Origin: Pseudomonas mediterranea CFBP 5447
GTDB taxonomy: Bacteria; Pseudomonadota; Gammaproteobacteria; Pseudomonadales; Pseudomonadaceae
Reading direction: 5' to 3'
DNA: 64,000 nucleotides
Assembly (NCBI RefSeq): GCF_000774145.1
Contig: NZ_KN322983.1
Coordinates: 496,001 to 560,000, forward strand
Made by a program: the position numbers and the translations under genes. The notes under the pieces are model-generated. The model was given only the letters and a program-made list of their open reading frames with translations. It did not search any database and was not told the DNA's origin. The stretch's first letter is position 1. The number at the start of each line of letters is the position of its first letter. This document shows, in pieces, positions 19,719 to 29,928 of the stretch.

Positions 19719-19814
19719 CGTGGGAGCAAAGCTTGCTCGCGATGGTAGGGCGGGCGGGCCTGAAACATTGTGGTCGGCTGTTATACCTGATCGCGAGCAA
19801 GCTTTGCTCCACAG
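19719..19814. repeat. REP inverted pair, AAGCTT-core variant
   Basis: CGTGGGAGCAAAGCTTGCTCGCGA faces its inverted copy with one base missing (GCTCCACAG). It is the same variant as at 2573-2677. Confidence 0.9.
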
Positions 19815-19977
19815 TTGCAATTCGAGCACGGCGATGACCGTTCATCTGTGCTAGCATGCCGGGCTCGGGTATTTTCAGGCACCGGATGACGACAGGTCCC
19901 GGAAGCGGCAAATGTTCGAATAACCCTGATTTGAATCCCAGTCACTCTGGTTCGGTTTCCCGGTTGGCCGCAAGGCT

Positions 19978-20071
19978 CCTGCCGCTGTAAGGCAGGCGTT
20001 CATGATTGAATGGCCTGGACTGGATCTTGTACTGGCTCATCCCAACCCACGTGACCTTTGGTAGGGGTCAC
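19978..20071 (+). promoter_or_regulatory. thrS leader with two tRNA-Thr anticodon-arm-like hairpins
   Basis: Hairpin A (20051-20071) has a 7-bp stem (GTGACCT/GGGTCAC, one G-T pair) and a 7-nt loop TTGGTAG. Placed on tRNA numbering, this gives U33, anticodon GGU (34-36, Thr) and A37. It lies just before the SD (AGGAGAGGAGG) of thrS. Hairpin B (19978-19996) has a 6-bp stem CCTGCC/GGCAGG and a 7-nt loop GCTGTAA, with UGU (also a Thr anticodon) at positions 34-36. E. coli ThrRS represses its own translation by binding a similar operator, so autoregulation is proposed here. Confidence 0.65.
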
Positions 20072-20090
20072 CACTAGGAGAGGAGGCGCC

Positions 20091-22013
20091 ATGCCAACTA
20101 TTACTCTTCCCGACGGCAGTCAACGTTCATTCGATCATCCGGTATCCGTAGCCGAGGTCGCCGCATCCATTGGTGCCGGCCTGGCCAAGGCCACCCTGGC
20201 CGGCAAGGTCAACGGCAAACTGGTGGATGCCAGTGATGTCATCGACAGCGACGCCACGCTGCAAATCATTACCCCCAAGGATGAAGAGGGACTGGAGATC
20301 ATTCGCCACTCCTGCGCTCACCTGGTCGGCCATGCGGTCAAGCAGCTGTACCCGAGCGCGAAGATGGTCATCGGGCCGGTCATCGACGAAGGCTTCTATT
20401 ACGACATCGCCTTCGAGCGTCCTTTTACCCCGGACGACATGGCCGCCATCGAACAGCGCATGCAGCAGTTGATCGAGAAAGATTACGACGTCATCAAGAA
20501 AGTCACTCCTCGCGCCGAGGTCATCGAAGTCTTCAAGGCCCGTGGCGAGGACTACAAGCTGCGTCTGGTGGAAGACATGCCAGACGAGCAGGCCATGGGC
20601 CTGTACTACCACGAAGAATACGTCGACATGTGCCGCGGTCCGCACGTGCCGAATACCCGTTTCCTGAAGTCCTTCAAGCTGACCAAGCTGTCCGGCGCCT
20701 ACTGGCGTGGCGACGCGAAGAACGAGCAGTTGCAGCGCGTCTACGGCACTGCCTGGGCCGACAAGAAGCAGCTGGCGGCCTACATCCAGCGCATCGAGGA
20801 AGCCGAGAAGCGCGATCACCGCAAGATCGGCAAGCGCCTGGGCCTGTTCCATACCCAGGAAGAATCCCCGGGCATGGTGTTCTGGCACCCTAACGGCTGG
20901 ACGATGTACCAGGTGCTCGAGCAGTACATGCGTCAAGTCCAGCGTGAGAACGGCTATCTGGAAATCAAGACGCCGCAAGTGGTGGACCGCAGCCTGTGGG
21001 AGAAGTCCGGGCACTGGGCCAACTACGCCGACAACATGTTCACCACCCAGTCGGAAAACCGCGACTACGCCATCAAGCCGATGAACTGCCCATGCCACGT
21101 GCAGGTGTTCAACCAGGGCCTGAAAAGCTACCGCGAGCTGCCGATGCGCCTGGCCGAGTTCGGTGCGTGCCACCGTAACGAGCCGTCAGGTGCGCTGCAC
21201 GGCATCATGCGCGTGCGTGCGTTTACCCAGGACGATGCCCACATTTTCTGCACCGAAGAGCAGATGCAGGCTGAATCCGCTGCGTTCATCAAGCTGACCA
21301 TGGACGTCTACCGGGACTTCGGCTTCACCGAAGTCGAGATGAAGCTGTCCACTCGTCCGGAAAAACGCGTCGGCTCCGACGAGTTGTGGGATCGCGCCGA
21401 AGCCGCACTGGCCGCTGCCCTCGACAGCGCGGGCCTGGCGTACGACCTGCAGCCGGGAGAAGGGGCTTTCTACGGTCCGAAGATCGAATTCTCCCTGAAA
21501 GATTGTCTGGGTCGCGTCTGGCAATGTGGTACCTTGCAGCTCGATTTCAACCTGCCGATCCGTCTGGGCGCCGAATACGTGTCCGAAGACAACAGTCGCA
21601 AGCACCCGGTCATGCTTCACCGCGCGATCCTCGGTTCCTTCGAGCGTTTCGTCGGGATTCTGATCGAGCATTACGAGGGTGCGTTCCCAGCGTGGCTGGC
21701 GCCGACCCAGGCAGTGATCATGAATATCACTGATAAACAGGCAGATTTTGCCGCCGAGGTCGAAAAAACTCTCAACCAAAGCGGATTTCGTGCCAAGTCT
21801 GACTTGAGAAATGAAAAGATCGGCTTTAAAATCCGCGAGCATACCTTGCTCAAGGTTCCCTATCTCTTGGTTATTGGAGATCGGGAGGTCGAGATGCAGA
21901 CTGTCGCTGTGCGTACTCGTGAAGGTGCTGACCTGGGCTCGATGCCCGTCGCCGAATTCGCCGAGTTCCTCGCACAAGCGGTTTCCCGGCGTGGTCGCCC
22001 AGATTCGGAGTAA
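20091..22013 (+). CDS. thrS: Threonyl-tRNA synthetase
   Basis: A class II synthetase of 640 residues with the full ThrRS layout: N-terminal TGS domain ([14 protein letters not shown]), the editing domain with [17 protein letters not shown] and the [10 protein letters not shown] zinc-like site, the catalytic core with the zinc ligand in [10 protein letters not shown], motif 2 [14 protein letters not shown] and motif 3 [11 protein letters not shown], and the C-terminal anticodon domain. The start is ATG 20091 behind AGGAGAGGAGG. The longer frame from 20058 would read through the leader hairpin and is rejected. Confidence 0.98.
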   Translation: MPTITLPDGSQRSFDHPVSVAEVAASIGAGLAKATLAGKVNGKLVDASDVIDSDATLQIITPKDEEGLEIIRHSCAHLVGHAVKQLYPSAKMVIGPVIDEGFYYDIAFERPFTPDDMAAIEQRMQQLIEKDYDVIKKVTPRAEVIEVFKARGEDYKLRLVEDMPDEQAMGLYYHEEYVDMCRGPHVPNTRFLKSFKLTKLSGAYWRGDAKNEQLQRVYGTAWADKKQLAAYIQRIEEAEKRDHRKIGKRLGLFHTQEESPGMVFWHPNGWTMYQVLEQYMRQVQRENGYLEIKTPQVVDRSLWEKSGHWANYADNMFTTQSENRDYAIKPMNCPCHVQVFNQGLKSYRELPMRLAEFGACHRNEPSGALHGIMRVRAFTQDDAHIFCTEEQMQAESAAFIKLTMDVYRDFGFTEVEMKLSTRPEKRVGSDELWDRAEAALAAALDSAGLAYDLQPGEGAFYGPKIEFSLKDCLGRVWQCGTLQLDFNLPIRLGAEYVSEDNSRKHPVMLHRAILGSFERFVGILIEHYEGAFPAWLAPTQAVIMNITDKQADFAAEVEKTLNQSGFRAKSDLRNEKIGFKIREHTLLKVPYLLVIGDREVEMQTVAVRTREGADLGSMPVAEFAEFLAQAVSRRGRPDSE

Positions 22014-22564
22014 TTATTATTAAGCGTGAAATGAGACAAGATAAACGAGCTGCACCGAAGGCCCCGATCAACGAGAATATCTCGGCACGCGAGGTTCGGT
22101 TAATTGGCGCTGACGGCGAGCAGATTGGCATCGTCTCGATTGATGAAGCGCTTCGTATTGCTGAAGAAGCCAAGCTTGATCTGGTGGAAATTTCCGCGGA
22201 CGCAGTCCCACCCGTTTGCCGGGTGATGGACTACGGCAAGTCGATCTTCGAGAAGAAGAAGCAGATTGCCGCGGCGAAGAAAAACCAGAAGCAGATTCAG
22301 GTAAAAGAAATCAAGTTTCGTCCAGGGACGGAGGAAGGGGATTACCAGGTAAAACTGCGCAACCTGGTACGTTTCCTGAGTGACGGGGACAGGGCCAAGG
22401 TATCCTTGCGATTCCGCGGCCGTGAGATGGCCCACCAGGAGCTGGGGATGGAACTTCTCAAGCGGGTTGAACAAGACCTGCTCGAGTACGGTTCGGTCGA
22501 ACAGCATCCTAAGATGGAAGGACGCCAGCTGATCATGGTCATCGCCCCGAAAAAGAAGAAGTAA
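22013..22564 (+). CDS. infC: Translation initiation factor IF-3 (non-canonical ATT start)
   Basis: IF-3 binds the 30S subunit, prevents early joining with 50S and checks initiator codon pairing. Both domains are present (N-terminal [20 protein letters not shown]-terminal [16 protein letters not shown] to VIAPKKKK). The reading frame extends upstream of the first ATG (22031) through KRE and three successive ATT codons at 22013, 22016 and 22019. ATT starts are the hallmark of infC and make it discriminated by IF-3 itself. The first ATT shares its A with the thrS stop TAA; by SD spacing (GGAG 22007-22010), 22016 or 22019 fit as well. Length is then 181-183 residues. Confidence 0.94.
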   Translation: MIIKREMRQDKRAAPKAPINENISAREVRLIGADGEQIGIVSIDEALRIAEEAKLDLVEISADAVPPVCRVMDYGKSIFEKKKQIAAAKKNQKQIQVKEIKFRPGTEEGDYQVKLRNLVRFLSDGDRAKVSLRFRGREMAHQELGMELLKRVEQDLLEYGSVEQHPKMEGRQLIMVIAPKKKK

Positions 22565-22624
22565 TCACCAGGGCACGGCAGGCCTTGCGATTATGTTTAT
22601 CAACTGAATGCGGAGTATCCGAAC

Positions 22625-22819
22625 ATGCCAAAGATGAAAACCAAAAGTGGTGCTGCCAAGCGGTTTCTGAAAACTGCTAACGGCATCAAGCACAAGCACG
22701 CTTTCAAGAGCCACATCCTGACCAAAATGTCGACCAAGCGTAAGCGTCAACTGCGCGGTAGCAGCTTGCTGCATCCGTCTGACGTGGCAAAAGTCGAGCG
22801 CATGCTGCGCCTTCGTTAA
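22625..22819 (+). CDS. rpmI: 50S ribosomal protein L35
   Basis: A 64-residue, highly basic protein ([20 protein letters not shown] and the block [12 protein letters not shown]). L35 is a late-assembling component of the large ribosomal subunit. It sits between infC and rplT in the standard order, 60 bp after infC. In enterobacteria L20 binds the rpmI leader and represses the operon; the 60-nt gap here is short, and I cannot show such a site. Confidence 0.98.
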   Translation: MPKMKTKSGAAKRFLKTANGIKHKHAFKSHILTKMSTKRKRQLRGSSLLHPSDVAKVERMLRLR

Positions 22820-22849
22820 TTTTTGGATCAAGAATAGAGGAAGTAACTC

Positions 22850-23206
22850 ATGGCTCGTGTAAAGCGTGGCGTCATTGCCCGTAAGCGTCACAAGAAAATT
22901 ATGAAACTTGCTAAAGGCTACTACGGTGCGCGTTCCCGCGTATTCCGTGTTGCCAAGCAAGCCGTAATCAAGGCAGGCCAATACGCCTACCGTGACCGTC
23001 GTCAGAAAAAACGTCAGTTCCGCGCTCTGTGGATCGCTCGTATCAATGCTGGTGCTCGTACCAACGGCCTGTCCTACAGCCGTTTGATCGCTGGCCTGAA
23101 AAAGGCGTCCATCGAGATCGACCGTAAGGTTCTGGCTGATCTGGCAGTGAACGAAAAAGCGGCGTTTGCTGCGATTGTCGAGAAAGCTAAAGCCACCTTG
23201 GCTTAA
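22850..23206 (+). CDS. rplT: 50S ribosomal protein L20
   Basis: A 118-residue basic protein ([40 protein letters not shown]), the exact L20 length and pattern. L20 binds 23S rRNA early in 50S assembly and is the usual autoregulator of the rpmI-rplT unit (family knowledge). The SD GAGGAAG precedes ATG 22850. A strong hairpin separates it from pheS. Confidence 0.98.
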   Translation: MARVKRGVIARKRHKKIMKLAKGYYGARSRVFRVAKQAVIKAGQYAYRDRRQKKRQFRALWIARINAGARTNGLSYSRLIAGLKKASIEIDRKVLADLAVNEKAAFAAIVEKAKATLA

Positions 23207-23262
23207 GTACCCCCGGCAGTCACCGGGGTCCACCTCTGTGGGCCCAGGTGTTAAACGTCATG

Positions 23263-24332
<1,070 letters not shown>

Positions 24333-24368
24333 GTCGCGGGTCCGTAACGAATCTATTAGGAGAGCAGG

Positions 24369-26747
24369 ATGAAATTCAGTGAACAATGGCTGCGCGGCTG
24401 GGTCAGCCCGCAGGTAAGCCGGGACGAGCTGGTTGCTCGCCTGTCGATGGCCGGTCTTGAGGTCGATAGCGTGACGCCGGCCGCCGGTGAATTCAGCGGT
24501 GTGGTGGTGGGCGAGGTGCTGAGCACCGAACAACACCCGGACGCTGACAAATTGCGGGTTTGCCAGGTCAGCAATGGCGGGGAAACCTTTCAGGTGGTCT
24601 GCGGCGCGCCAAACGTGCGTCCGGGCCTGAAGATCCCGTTCGCGATGATCGGCGCCGAGCTGCCGGGCGACTTCAAGATCAAGAAAGCCAAGCTGCGTGG
24701 CGTTGAGTCCAACGGCATGTTGTGCTCCCAGGCCGAGCTGCAGATCGGCGAAGGCAACGATGGCTTGATGGAACTCCCGGCCGATGCGCCGGTGGGCCAG
24801 GACATTCGTGAATACCTGGGCCTGGACGATGCCAGCATCGAAGTCGACCTGACGCCGAACCGTGGCGACTGCCTGTCCCTGGCCGGTCTGGCCCGTGAAG
24901 TGGGCGCCTTGTACGACACGTCGGTGACTCGCCCGACGGTTGCGCCGGTTCCTGCGGTGCATGACGAAGTGCGTTCGGTCGAGGTCCTGGCCCCGACCGC
25001 GTGCCCGCGTTACCTGGGCCGCGTGATCCGTAACGTCGACCTGTCGAAGCCGACGCCGTTGTGGATGGTCGAGCGCCTGCGCCGCGCCGACGTGCGCAGC
25101 ATCGACGCTGCCGTCGACATCACCAACTACGTGATGCTGGAGCTGGGTCAACCCCTGCACGCATTTGACCTCGCTGAAATCAATGGCGGCATCCGCGTGC
25201 GCATGGCCGAGGAAGGCGAGAAGCTGGTCCTGCTCGACGGCCAGGAAGTCACCCTGCGCAGCGATACCCTGGTGATCGCCGACCACTCCCGCGCCCTGGC
25301 CATTGCCGGCGTGATGGGCGGCGAGCACAGCGGCGTTTCCGCGTCGACTCGCGACGTATTCCTCGAAAGCGCGTTCTTTGACCAGATCGCTGTCGCCGGC
25401 AAGGCTCGTTCCTATGGCCTGCATACCGATGCCTCGCACCGCTACGAGCGTGGCGTGGACTGGCAACTGGCCCGTGAAGCCATGGAGCGCGCCACCGGCC
25501 TGCTGCTGGAGATCACCGGCGGCGAAGCCGGCCCGATCATCGAAACCGTCAGCGAACAGCATTTGCCCAAGATCGCACCGGTCACTCTGCGTGCCCAGCG
25601 CATTTCCCAGATGCTGGGCATGGACATGGAGGCCGCCGAAGTCGAGCGTCTGCTCAGCGCCCTGGGCCTGAACATCACTGCCGATGGAGCAGGGCAATGG
25701 CGCGTCGAAGTGCCAAGTCATCGTTTCGACATCAGCCTGGAAGTCGACCTGATCGAAGAGCTGGCCCGCCTGTACGGCTACAACCGTCTGCCGGTTCGCT
25801 ACCCGCAGGCTCGCCTGGCCCCACAAGCCAAGGCCGAAGCCCGCAGCGACCTGCCGGAACTGCGCCGCCTGTTGGTGGCCCGTGGGTACCAGGAAGCGAT
25901 CACCTACAGCTTCATCGATCCACGCCAGTTCGAACTGTTCAGCCCGGGCGTCGAGCCGCTGTTGCTGGCCAATCCGATCTCCAACGACATGGCGGCCATG
26001 CGCTCGTCCCTGTGGCCAGGCTTGGTCAAGTCGCTGCAGCACAACCTGAACCGTCAGCAGGACCGTGTGCGCCTGTTCGAAAGCGGCCTGCGCTTCGTCG
26101 GTCAATTGGACGGCTTGAAGCAGGAACCGATGCTCGCCGGTGTCGTCTGCGGCAGCCGCCTGCCGGAAGGCTGGGCGCAGGGTCGCGACGTCGTCGACTT
26201 CTTCGACGTCAAGGCTGACGTGGAAGCGGTACTCGGCTTCGCCGGTGCGCTGGATGCATTCACCTTCGTGCCGGGCAAGCATCCAGCCCTGCACCCGGGA
26301 CAGACTGCGCGCATCGAGCGAGACGGGCGTGAAGTAGGCTATGTCGGCGCCATTCACCCTGAACTGTCGAAAACCCTGGGCCTCGATCGCCCGGTGTTCG
26401 TCTTCGAGCTGGTTCTGGCCGAAGTGGCACAGGGGAAAATGCCGAAATTCCAGGAGTTATCGCGCTTTCCTGAAGTGCGCCGTGACCTGGCGTTGCTGGC
26501 TGACCGCGACGTTGCCTCCAGCGCTGTGCTGGACGTAATCCGTGAAAATGCAGGCGAGTGGCTGACGGACCTCAGGCTATTTGACGTGTATCAGGGTAAA
26601 GGCATTGATCCGCATAGAAAAAGCCTCGCAGTCGGCTTGACCTGGCAGCATCCATCGCGCACTCTTAATGACGATGAGGTGAATACCGCAACGCAGAATA
26701 TCCTCACCTCGCTCGAAAACAGGTTGAACGCCACGTTAAGGAAGTGA
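24369..26747 (+). CDS. pheT: Phenylalanyl-tRNA synthetase beta subunit
   Basis: A 792-residue beta subunit with the full bacterial domain series: tRNA-binding EMAP-like domain (about 40-150, VVGEVLSTEQHPDADKLRVC), B3/B4 editing region (about 210-400, ASHRYERGVD), B5, the catalytic-like core, and the C-terminal ferredoxin-like anticodon domain (FPEVRRDLALL...). SD AGGAGAGCAGG precedes the ATG. ihfA begins 3 bp after the stop, so pheST-ihfA is one operon. Confidence 0.98.
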   Translation: MKFSEQWLRGWVSPQVSRDELVARLSMAGLEVDSVTPAAGEFSGVVVGEVLSTEQHPDADKLRVCQVSNGGETFQVVCGAPNVRPGLKIPFAMIGAELPGDFKIKKAKLRGVESNGMLCSQAELQIGEGNDGLMELPADAPVGQDIREYLGLDDASIEVDLTPNRGDCLSLAGLAREVGALYDTSVTRPTVAPVPAVHDEVRSVEVLAPTACPRYLGRVIRNVDLSKPTPLWMVERLRRADVRSIDAAVDITNYVMLELGQPLHAFDLAEINGGIRVRMAEEGEKLVLLDGQEVTLRSDTLVIADHSRALAIAGVMGGEHSGVSASTRDVFLESAFFDQIAVAGKARSYGLHTDASHRYERGVDWQLAREAMERATGLLLEITGGEAGPIIETVSEQHLPKIAPVTLRAQRISQMLGMDMEAAEVERLLSALGLNITADGAGQWRVEVPSHRFDISLEVDLIEELARLYGYNRLPVRYPQARLAPQAKAEARSDLPELRRLLVARGYQEAITYSFIDPRQFELFSPGVEPLLLANPISNDMAAMRSSLWPGLVKSLQHNLNRQQDRVRLFESGLRFVGQLDGLKQEPMLAGVVCGSRLPEGWAQGRDVVDFFDVKADVEAVLGFAGALDAFTFVPGKHPALHPGQTARIERDGREVGYVGAIHPELSKTLGLDRPVFVFELVLAEVAQGKMPKFQELSRFPEVRRDLALLADRDVASSAVLDVIRENAGEWLTDLRLFDVYQGKGIDPHRKSLAVGLTWQHPSRTLNDDEVNTATQNILTSLENRLNATLRK

Positions 26748-26750
26748 CGT

Positions 26751-27053
26751 ATGGGGGCTCTGACGAAAGCTGAGATGGCGGAACGTCTGTATGAGGAGCT
26801 GGGCCTGAATAAACGGGAGGCCAAAGAACTGGTCGAACTGTTTTTCGAAGAAATCAGGCACGCTCTCGAAGACAACGAACAGGTCAAATTGTCCGGTTTC
26901 GGCAATTTCGACCTTCGGGACAAACGCCAGCGGCCTGGCCGCAATCCGAAAACGGGAGAAGAAATCCCGATCACGGCTCGCCGTGTGGTCACCTTTCGTC
27001 CAGGGCAGAAGTTGAAGGCCCGAGTTGAGGCTTATGCTGGAACCAAGTCATAA
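26751..27053 (+). CDS. ihfA: Integration host factor subunit alpha
   Basis: A 100-residue HU/IHF-family DNA-bending protein. The beta-arm with its intercalating proline is seen in the signature [21 protein letters not shown]. It pairs with IhfB to bend DNA in recombination, replication and sigma-54 promoters. The start is ATG 26751, 3 bp behind pheT. The stop overlaps the beginning of the next gene by 20 bp. Confidence 0.98.
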   Translation: MGALTKAEMAERLYEELGLNKREAKELVELFFEEIRHALEDNEQVKLSGFGNFDLRDKRQRPGRNPKTGEEIPITARRVVTFRPGQKLKARVEAYAGTKS

Positions 27054-27390
27054 CGACGAGCTACCCGTCATCCCGGGCAAACGCTACTTCACCATTGGTG
27101 AAGTCAGCGAGCTGTGTGCGGTAAAACCACACGTGCTGCGCTATTGGGAGCAGGAGTTTCCTCAACTCAACCCGGTCAAGCGCCGCGGAAACCGCCGGTA
27201 CTATCAACGACAGGACGTGTTGATGATCCGGCAGATCCGCGCGCTGCTGTACGACCAGGGCTTCACCATCGGTGGCGCGCGCCTGCGCCTTTCCGGTGAC
27301 GAGGCCAAAGACGATACCACCCAGTACAAACAGATGATCCGCCAGATGATCGCCGAGCTCGAAGATGTGCTGGTGGTGCTCAAGAAATAA
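27034..27390 (+). CDS. MerR-family transcriptional regulator
   Basis: A 118-residue protein with a MerR-type winged helix ([28 protein letters not shown]), a wing ([16 protein letters not shown]) and a C-terminal helix ([18 protein letters not shown]) for dimerisation. It has no metal-binding cysteine pattern; the single Cys is in the DNA-binding domain. The gene overlaps ihfA and is always its neighbour in gammaproteobacteria. Its target is not known. The chosen ATG at 27034 has GAGG upstream. Confidence 0.9.
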   Translation: MLEPSHNDELPVIPGKRYFTIGEVSELCAVKPHVLRYWEQEFPQLNPVKRRGNRRYYQRQDVLMIRQIRALLYDQGFTIGGARLRLSGDEAKDDTTQYKQMIRQMIAELEDVLVVLKK

Positions 27391-27480
27391 AATTCTGCTT
27401 TTAAATACTTCCAGTTTTCAAAAGCTTGCGTTATATTCCTGAGCGTTCCGCTGAGAAGCGGAACAAGATTCACGCCTAGT

Positions 27481-27557
27481 CGGGGCGTAGCGCAGTCCGG
27501 TAGCGCACTAGCATGGGGTGCTAGGGGTCGAGTGTTCGAATCACTCCGTCCCGACCA
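27481..27557 (+). tRNA. tRNA-Pro, anticodon GGG
   Basis: A 77-nt cloverleaf beginning CGGGGCG (acceptor) and ending CGTCCCG-ACCA, with the CCA encoded. The anticodon arm is CTAGC-ATGGGGT-GCTAG, giving GGG at 34-36 (Pro, CCC/CCU codons). The T arm GAGTG-TTCGAAT-CACTC is perfect. One G-T pair lies in the acceptor stem. It marks the end of the conserved translation block and the start of the accessory patch. Confidence 0.97.
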
Positions 27558-27574
27558 TATTTTTCCTTGATTAG

Positions 27575-27601
27575 GCCCAGCCATTAACGGTTGGGCTTTT
27601 T
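27575..27601 (+). terminator. Intrinsic terminator of tRNA-Pro
   Basis: The stem GCCCAGCC/GGTTGGGC, with loop ATTAAC and one G-T pair, is followed by TTTTT. It lies 18 bp after the tRNA 3' end. Confidence 0.9.
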
Positions 27602-27701
27602 CATGTCCGCAGGAAGCCGGTTTGTTTAGATATCCTGAAACGCTCCCTCTATGATGGGGGCAATGGGAGACTAATCAGGTCTTAACCAAGGAGCAGATGC
27701 G

Positions 27702-28871
27702 ATGCTGATCCAGTCCATTCAATTGACGAACTTTCTGAGCTTTGGTGCTTCATCAGCCACCATTCCCCTAGGGCCGTTGAATGTCATTATCGGGCCGAAC
27801 GGATCGGGAAAGTCCAATCTGCTGGAGTCTATTGAGCTGTTGCGCAGTGCACCGGAGCAGTTGCTAAAGCCTATTCGCGAGGGTGGCGGAGTTCGTGATT
27901 GGCTATGGAAAGGTGCGAAGGGTACGCCAACAGCGTCGCTGGATGTTCTGCTTACGCACCCCAAGGGACCGCAAAATCTGCGTTATCACTTGGCTTTTAC
28001 TGAGGTTGGACAGCGTTTCGAGATCGCGGATGAGCGGGTCGAAAACGAGGCGCCAGATGGCCCCAAGCATCCTCAGCCGTACTTTTTTTACCATTTCAAC
28101 AAAGGCCGACCGGTACTTAACCTGAAGGGCGGAGGGGCTCGTTCTTTAAGGCAGGAAGATGTCGATCTGGAAAAGTCGATACTGTCTCAGCGTCGCGATC
28201 CAGATCAGTACCCGGAAGTCACTTATTTAGGACAGACGTTAGGCAAGATTCGGCTTTACAGGGAATGGAGTTTTGGCCGCTATACGGCCCCTCGGTTACC
28301 GCAAAAAGCGGACCTTCCCAACGACGTGTTGGAGTCGGACTCCAGCAACCTGGGACTCGTGCTCAACCGGCTGCGCCGTGACCCTGCTGTCAAGCAGCGT
28401 CTGCTGACGGCCTTGCAGGTGCTCTATAGCGGCATCGATGACTACGACGTGCAGATCGAAGGTGGCACGGTACAGGTATTTTTCCACGAGGGTGGATATA
28501 CGATACCGGCGACCCGGTTGTCTGACGGTACTTTGCGTTATTTATGCCTGCTGGCCGTGCTGTGTCATCCCAATCCGCCACCGTTGATTTGCATCGAGGA
28601 ACCTGAGCTGGGGCTACATCCCGATATTCTGCCGACGTTGGCACAACTGCTGAAGGACGCGGCTACACGTACCCAGCTTATTGTGACTACACATTCTGAT
28701 GTGTTGATAGATGCTATGAGCGACCAGCCTGAGTCCGTCCTGGTAGCGGACAAAACAGACGTTGGTACGACGCTGACGCGACTGAACGCCGAAAAACTGA
28801 AGCCTTGGCTGGAGAAGTACAGGCTCGGACAGTTGTGGACGCGGGGGGAGATTGGAGGAACGCGCTGGTGA
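27702..28871 (+). CDS. ABC-type ATPase (AAA_21/RecF-like), candidate defence protein
   Basis: The 389-residue protein is a single SMC/RecF-like ATPase. Walker A is GPNGSGKSN (31-39), the signature-like segment is RLSDGTLRYL (272-281), Walker B is LICIEEPELGLHPD (295-308) and the switch is TTHSD (329-333). The insertion between Walker A and the signature is short, with no long coiled coil. Such ATPases act with a nuclease or toprim partner in OLD-, PARIS- and AbiL-type phage defence. Here the stop overlaps a TOPRIM-like gene. The codon usage is less GC-biased than in the neighbours. The defence role is inference from family and context. Confidence 0.85.
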   Translation: MLIQSIQLTNFLSFGASSATIPLGPLNVIIGPNGSGKSNLLESIELLRSAPEQLLKPIREGGGVRDWLWKGAKGTPTASLDVLLTHPKGPQNLRYHLAFTEVGQRFEIADERVENEAPDGPKHPQPYFFYHFNKGRPVLNLKGGGARSLRQEDVDLEKSILSQRRDPDQYPEVTYLGQTLGKIRLYREWSFGRYTAPRLPQKADLPNDVLESDSSNLGLVLNRLRRDPAVKQRLLTALQVLYSGIDDYDVQIEGGTVQVFFHEGGYTIPATRLSDGTLRYLCLLAVLCHPNPPPLICIEEPELGLHPDILPTLAQLLKDAATRTQLIVTTHSDVLIDAMSDQPESVLVADKTDVGTTLTRLNAEKLKPWLEKYRLGQLWTRGEIGGTRW

Positions 28872-29509
28872 AACTCTATGTAGAAGGAGGAGGGGATGCT
28901 GCTTCGCTGAAAACGGCTTGTCGTGAAGGTTTTTCGAAGTTTCTTGAAAAGGCCGGTTTCAAAGGCCGTATGCCTAGAATAGTGGCCTGCGGTAGTCGTA
29001 ACGATGCCTTCGACTCCTTTTGTACGGCGATGCGTAATCAGGAGCCGGCCATGCTGTTGGTCGATAGCGAAGCACCGTTGTCCGAGTTAAGTCAGCCAGG
29101 AGATGCCTTGCAGTCTATCGATCGGGCCCGGTGGCTGCCATGGCAACATTTGCAGCAACGCAAGGGCGATGGCTGGAAAAAACCTGTGGGCTCTGAGGAT
29201 TGGCAGTGCCACTTGATGGTTCAGTGCATGGAAAGCTGGTTGTTGGCGGATCGGCGAGTGCTCAAGGATTTTTTCGGCCAGGGCTTCCAGGAAGGACAAT
29301 TGCCGGCGCTTGGAAACCCCATTGAGCGTGTGCCCAAGGCACAGGTATATGATGCTTTTGCCAAGGCTACCCGAGGCTGCAAGTCCAAGAGTCAGTATGG
29401 TAAGGGGGAACATTCTTTCAAATTGCTGGGGCTTATTGACCCAGGCAAGGTGAGTGAGGCGTCCCCCTGGGCCAAACGATTTGTTGAGACTCTTGAACTA
29501 CGTATGTGA
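28868..29509 (+). CDS. DUF4276/TOPRIM-like effector partner
   Basis: A 213-residue protein that begins VKLYVEGGGD and continues with AMLLVDSE, that is Glu6 and Asp66-x-Glu68 in the arrangement of a TOPRIM metal site. The C-terminal KGEHSFKLLGLIDP block is typical of DUF4276. The predicted activity is a metal-dependent nuclease or related phosphotransfer. The start is GTG 28868 overlapping the ATPase stop by 4 bp (GTGA), with GGAGGAA upstream. An upstream TTG start at 28805 would overlap far into the ATPase gene. The coupling indicates a two-protein system; DUF assignment is from memory of the pattern. Confidence 0.78.
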   Translation: MKLYVEGGGDAASLKTACREGFSKFLEKAGFKGRMPRIVACGSRNDAFDSFCTAMRNQEPAMLLVDSEAPLSELSQPGDALQSIDRARWLPWQHLQQRKGDGWKKPVGSEDWQCHLMVQCMESWLLADRRVLKDFFGQGFQEGQLPALGNPIERVPKAQVYDAFAKATRGCKSKSQYGKGEHSFKLLGLIDPGKVSEASPWAKRFVETLELRM

Positions 29510-29602
29510 GTATGCATTCGAACATCTTTGGACGAACTGGTGTAAGCCCTATCGCAAAGGGGACAGTAAAGGCCTTGGCTCTGCCGGGCTTTTCTAAACA
29601 AT

Positions 29603-29764
29603 TCAACGCGAATCCACCTTCTCCGAGATCTCGATGGCTGATCTTGCCTTGCACCTCCGAACCCAGCCAAAGAAAGCGTGAACCGGGCGTAGAACGGCTA
29701 AAAGCAAGCACAACAGCAATATGACGAACATCAGGATCAATGGGGTGCTTTCGTGCGAGAACAT
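29603..29764 (-). CDS. Possible small membrane protein
   Basis: A 53-residue ORF with one strongly hydrophobic helix (LILMFVILLLCLLLAVL, about residues 9-25) followed by a basic cytoplasmic tail (GWVRRCKAR). The SD is weak and no family is recognised; a longer in-frame ORF extends to 29950. Apart from this ORF I see no gene in 29510-29928. Confidence 0.35.
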   Translation of the reverse strand: MFSHESTPLILMFVILLLCLLLAVLRPVHAFFGWVRRCKARSAIEISEKVDSR

Positions 29765-29928
29765 GGTGGGTACGCCTGTAGTCACTATGTTGTAACCCGC
29801 AGGGTAGACATGTTTGGCCATGATTGGGATGAACGTATGTTCATCTTCAAACGTTTGAGTTGTGGTACGGCAGAGCTTGCCTGAACAGGCGATTCTGATT
29901 CGAAATTCTGCCGTGACCCCTGACGTCG

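Noticed and set aside
19850..20050. A known metabolite riboswitch before thrS
   Set aside because: No cobalamin, TPP, FMN or T-box consensus could be recognised; the anticodon-like hairpins fit ThrRS autoregulation better.
28805..28867. An earlier start of the DUF4276 gene
   Set aside because: It would overlap 60 bp of the ATPase frame, starts with TTG without an SD, and lacks the LYVEGGGD start expected for the family.
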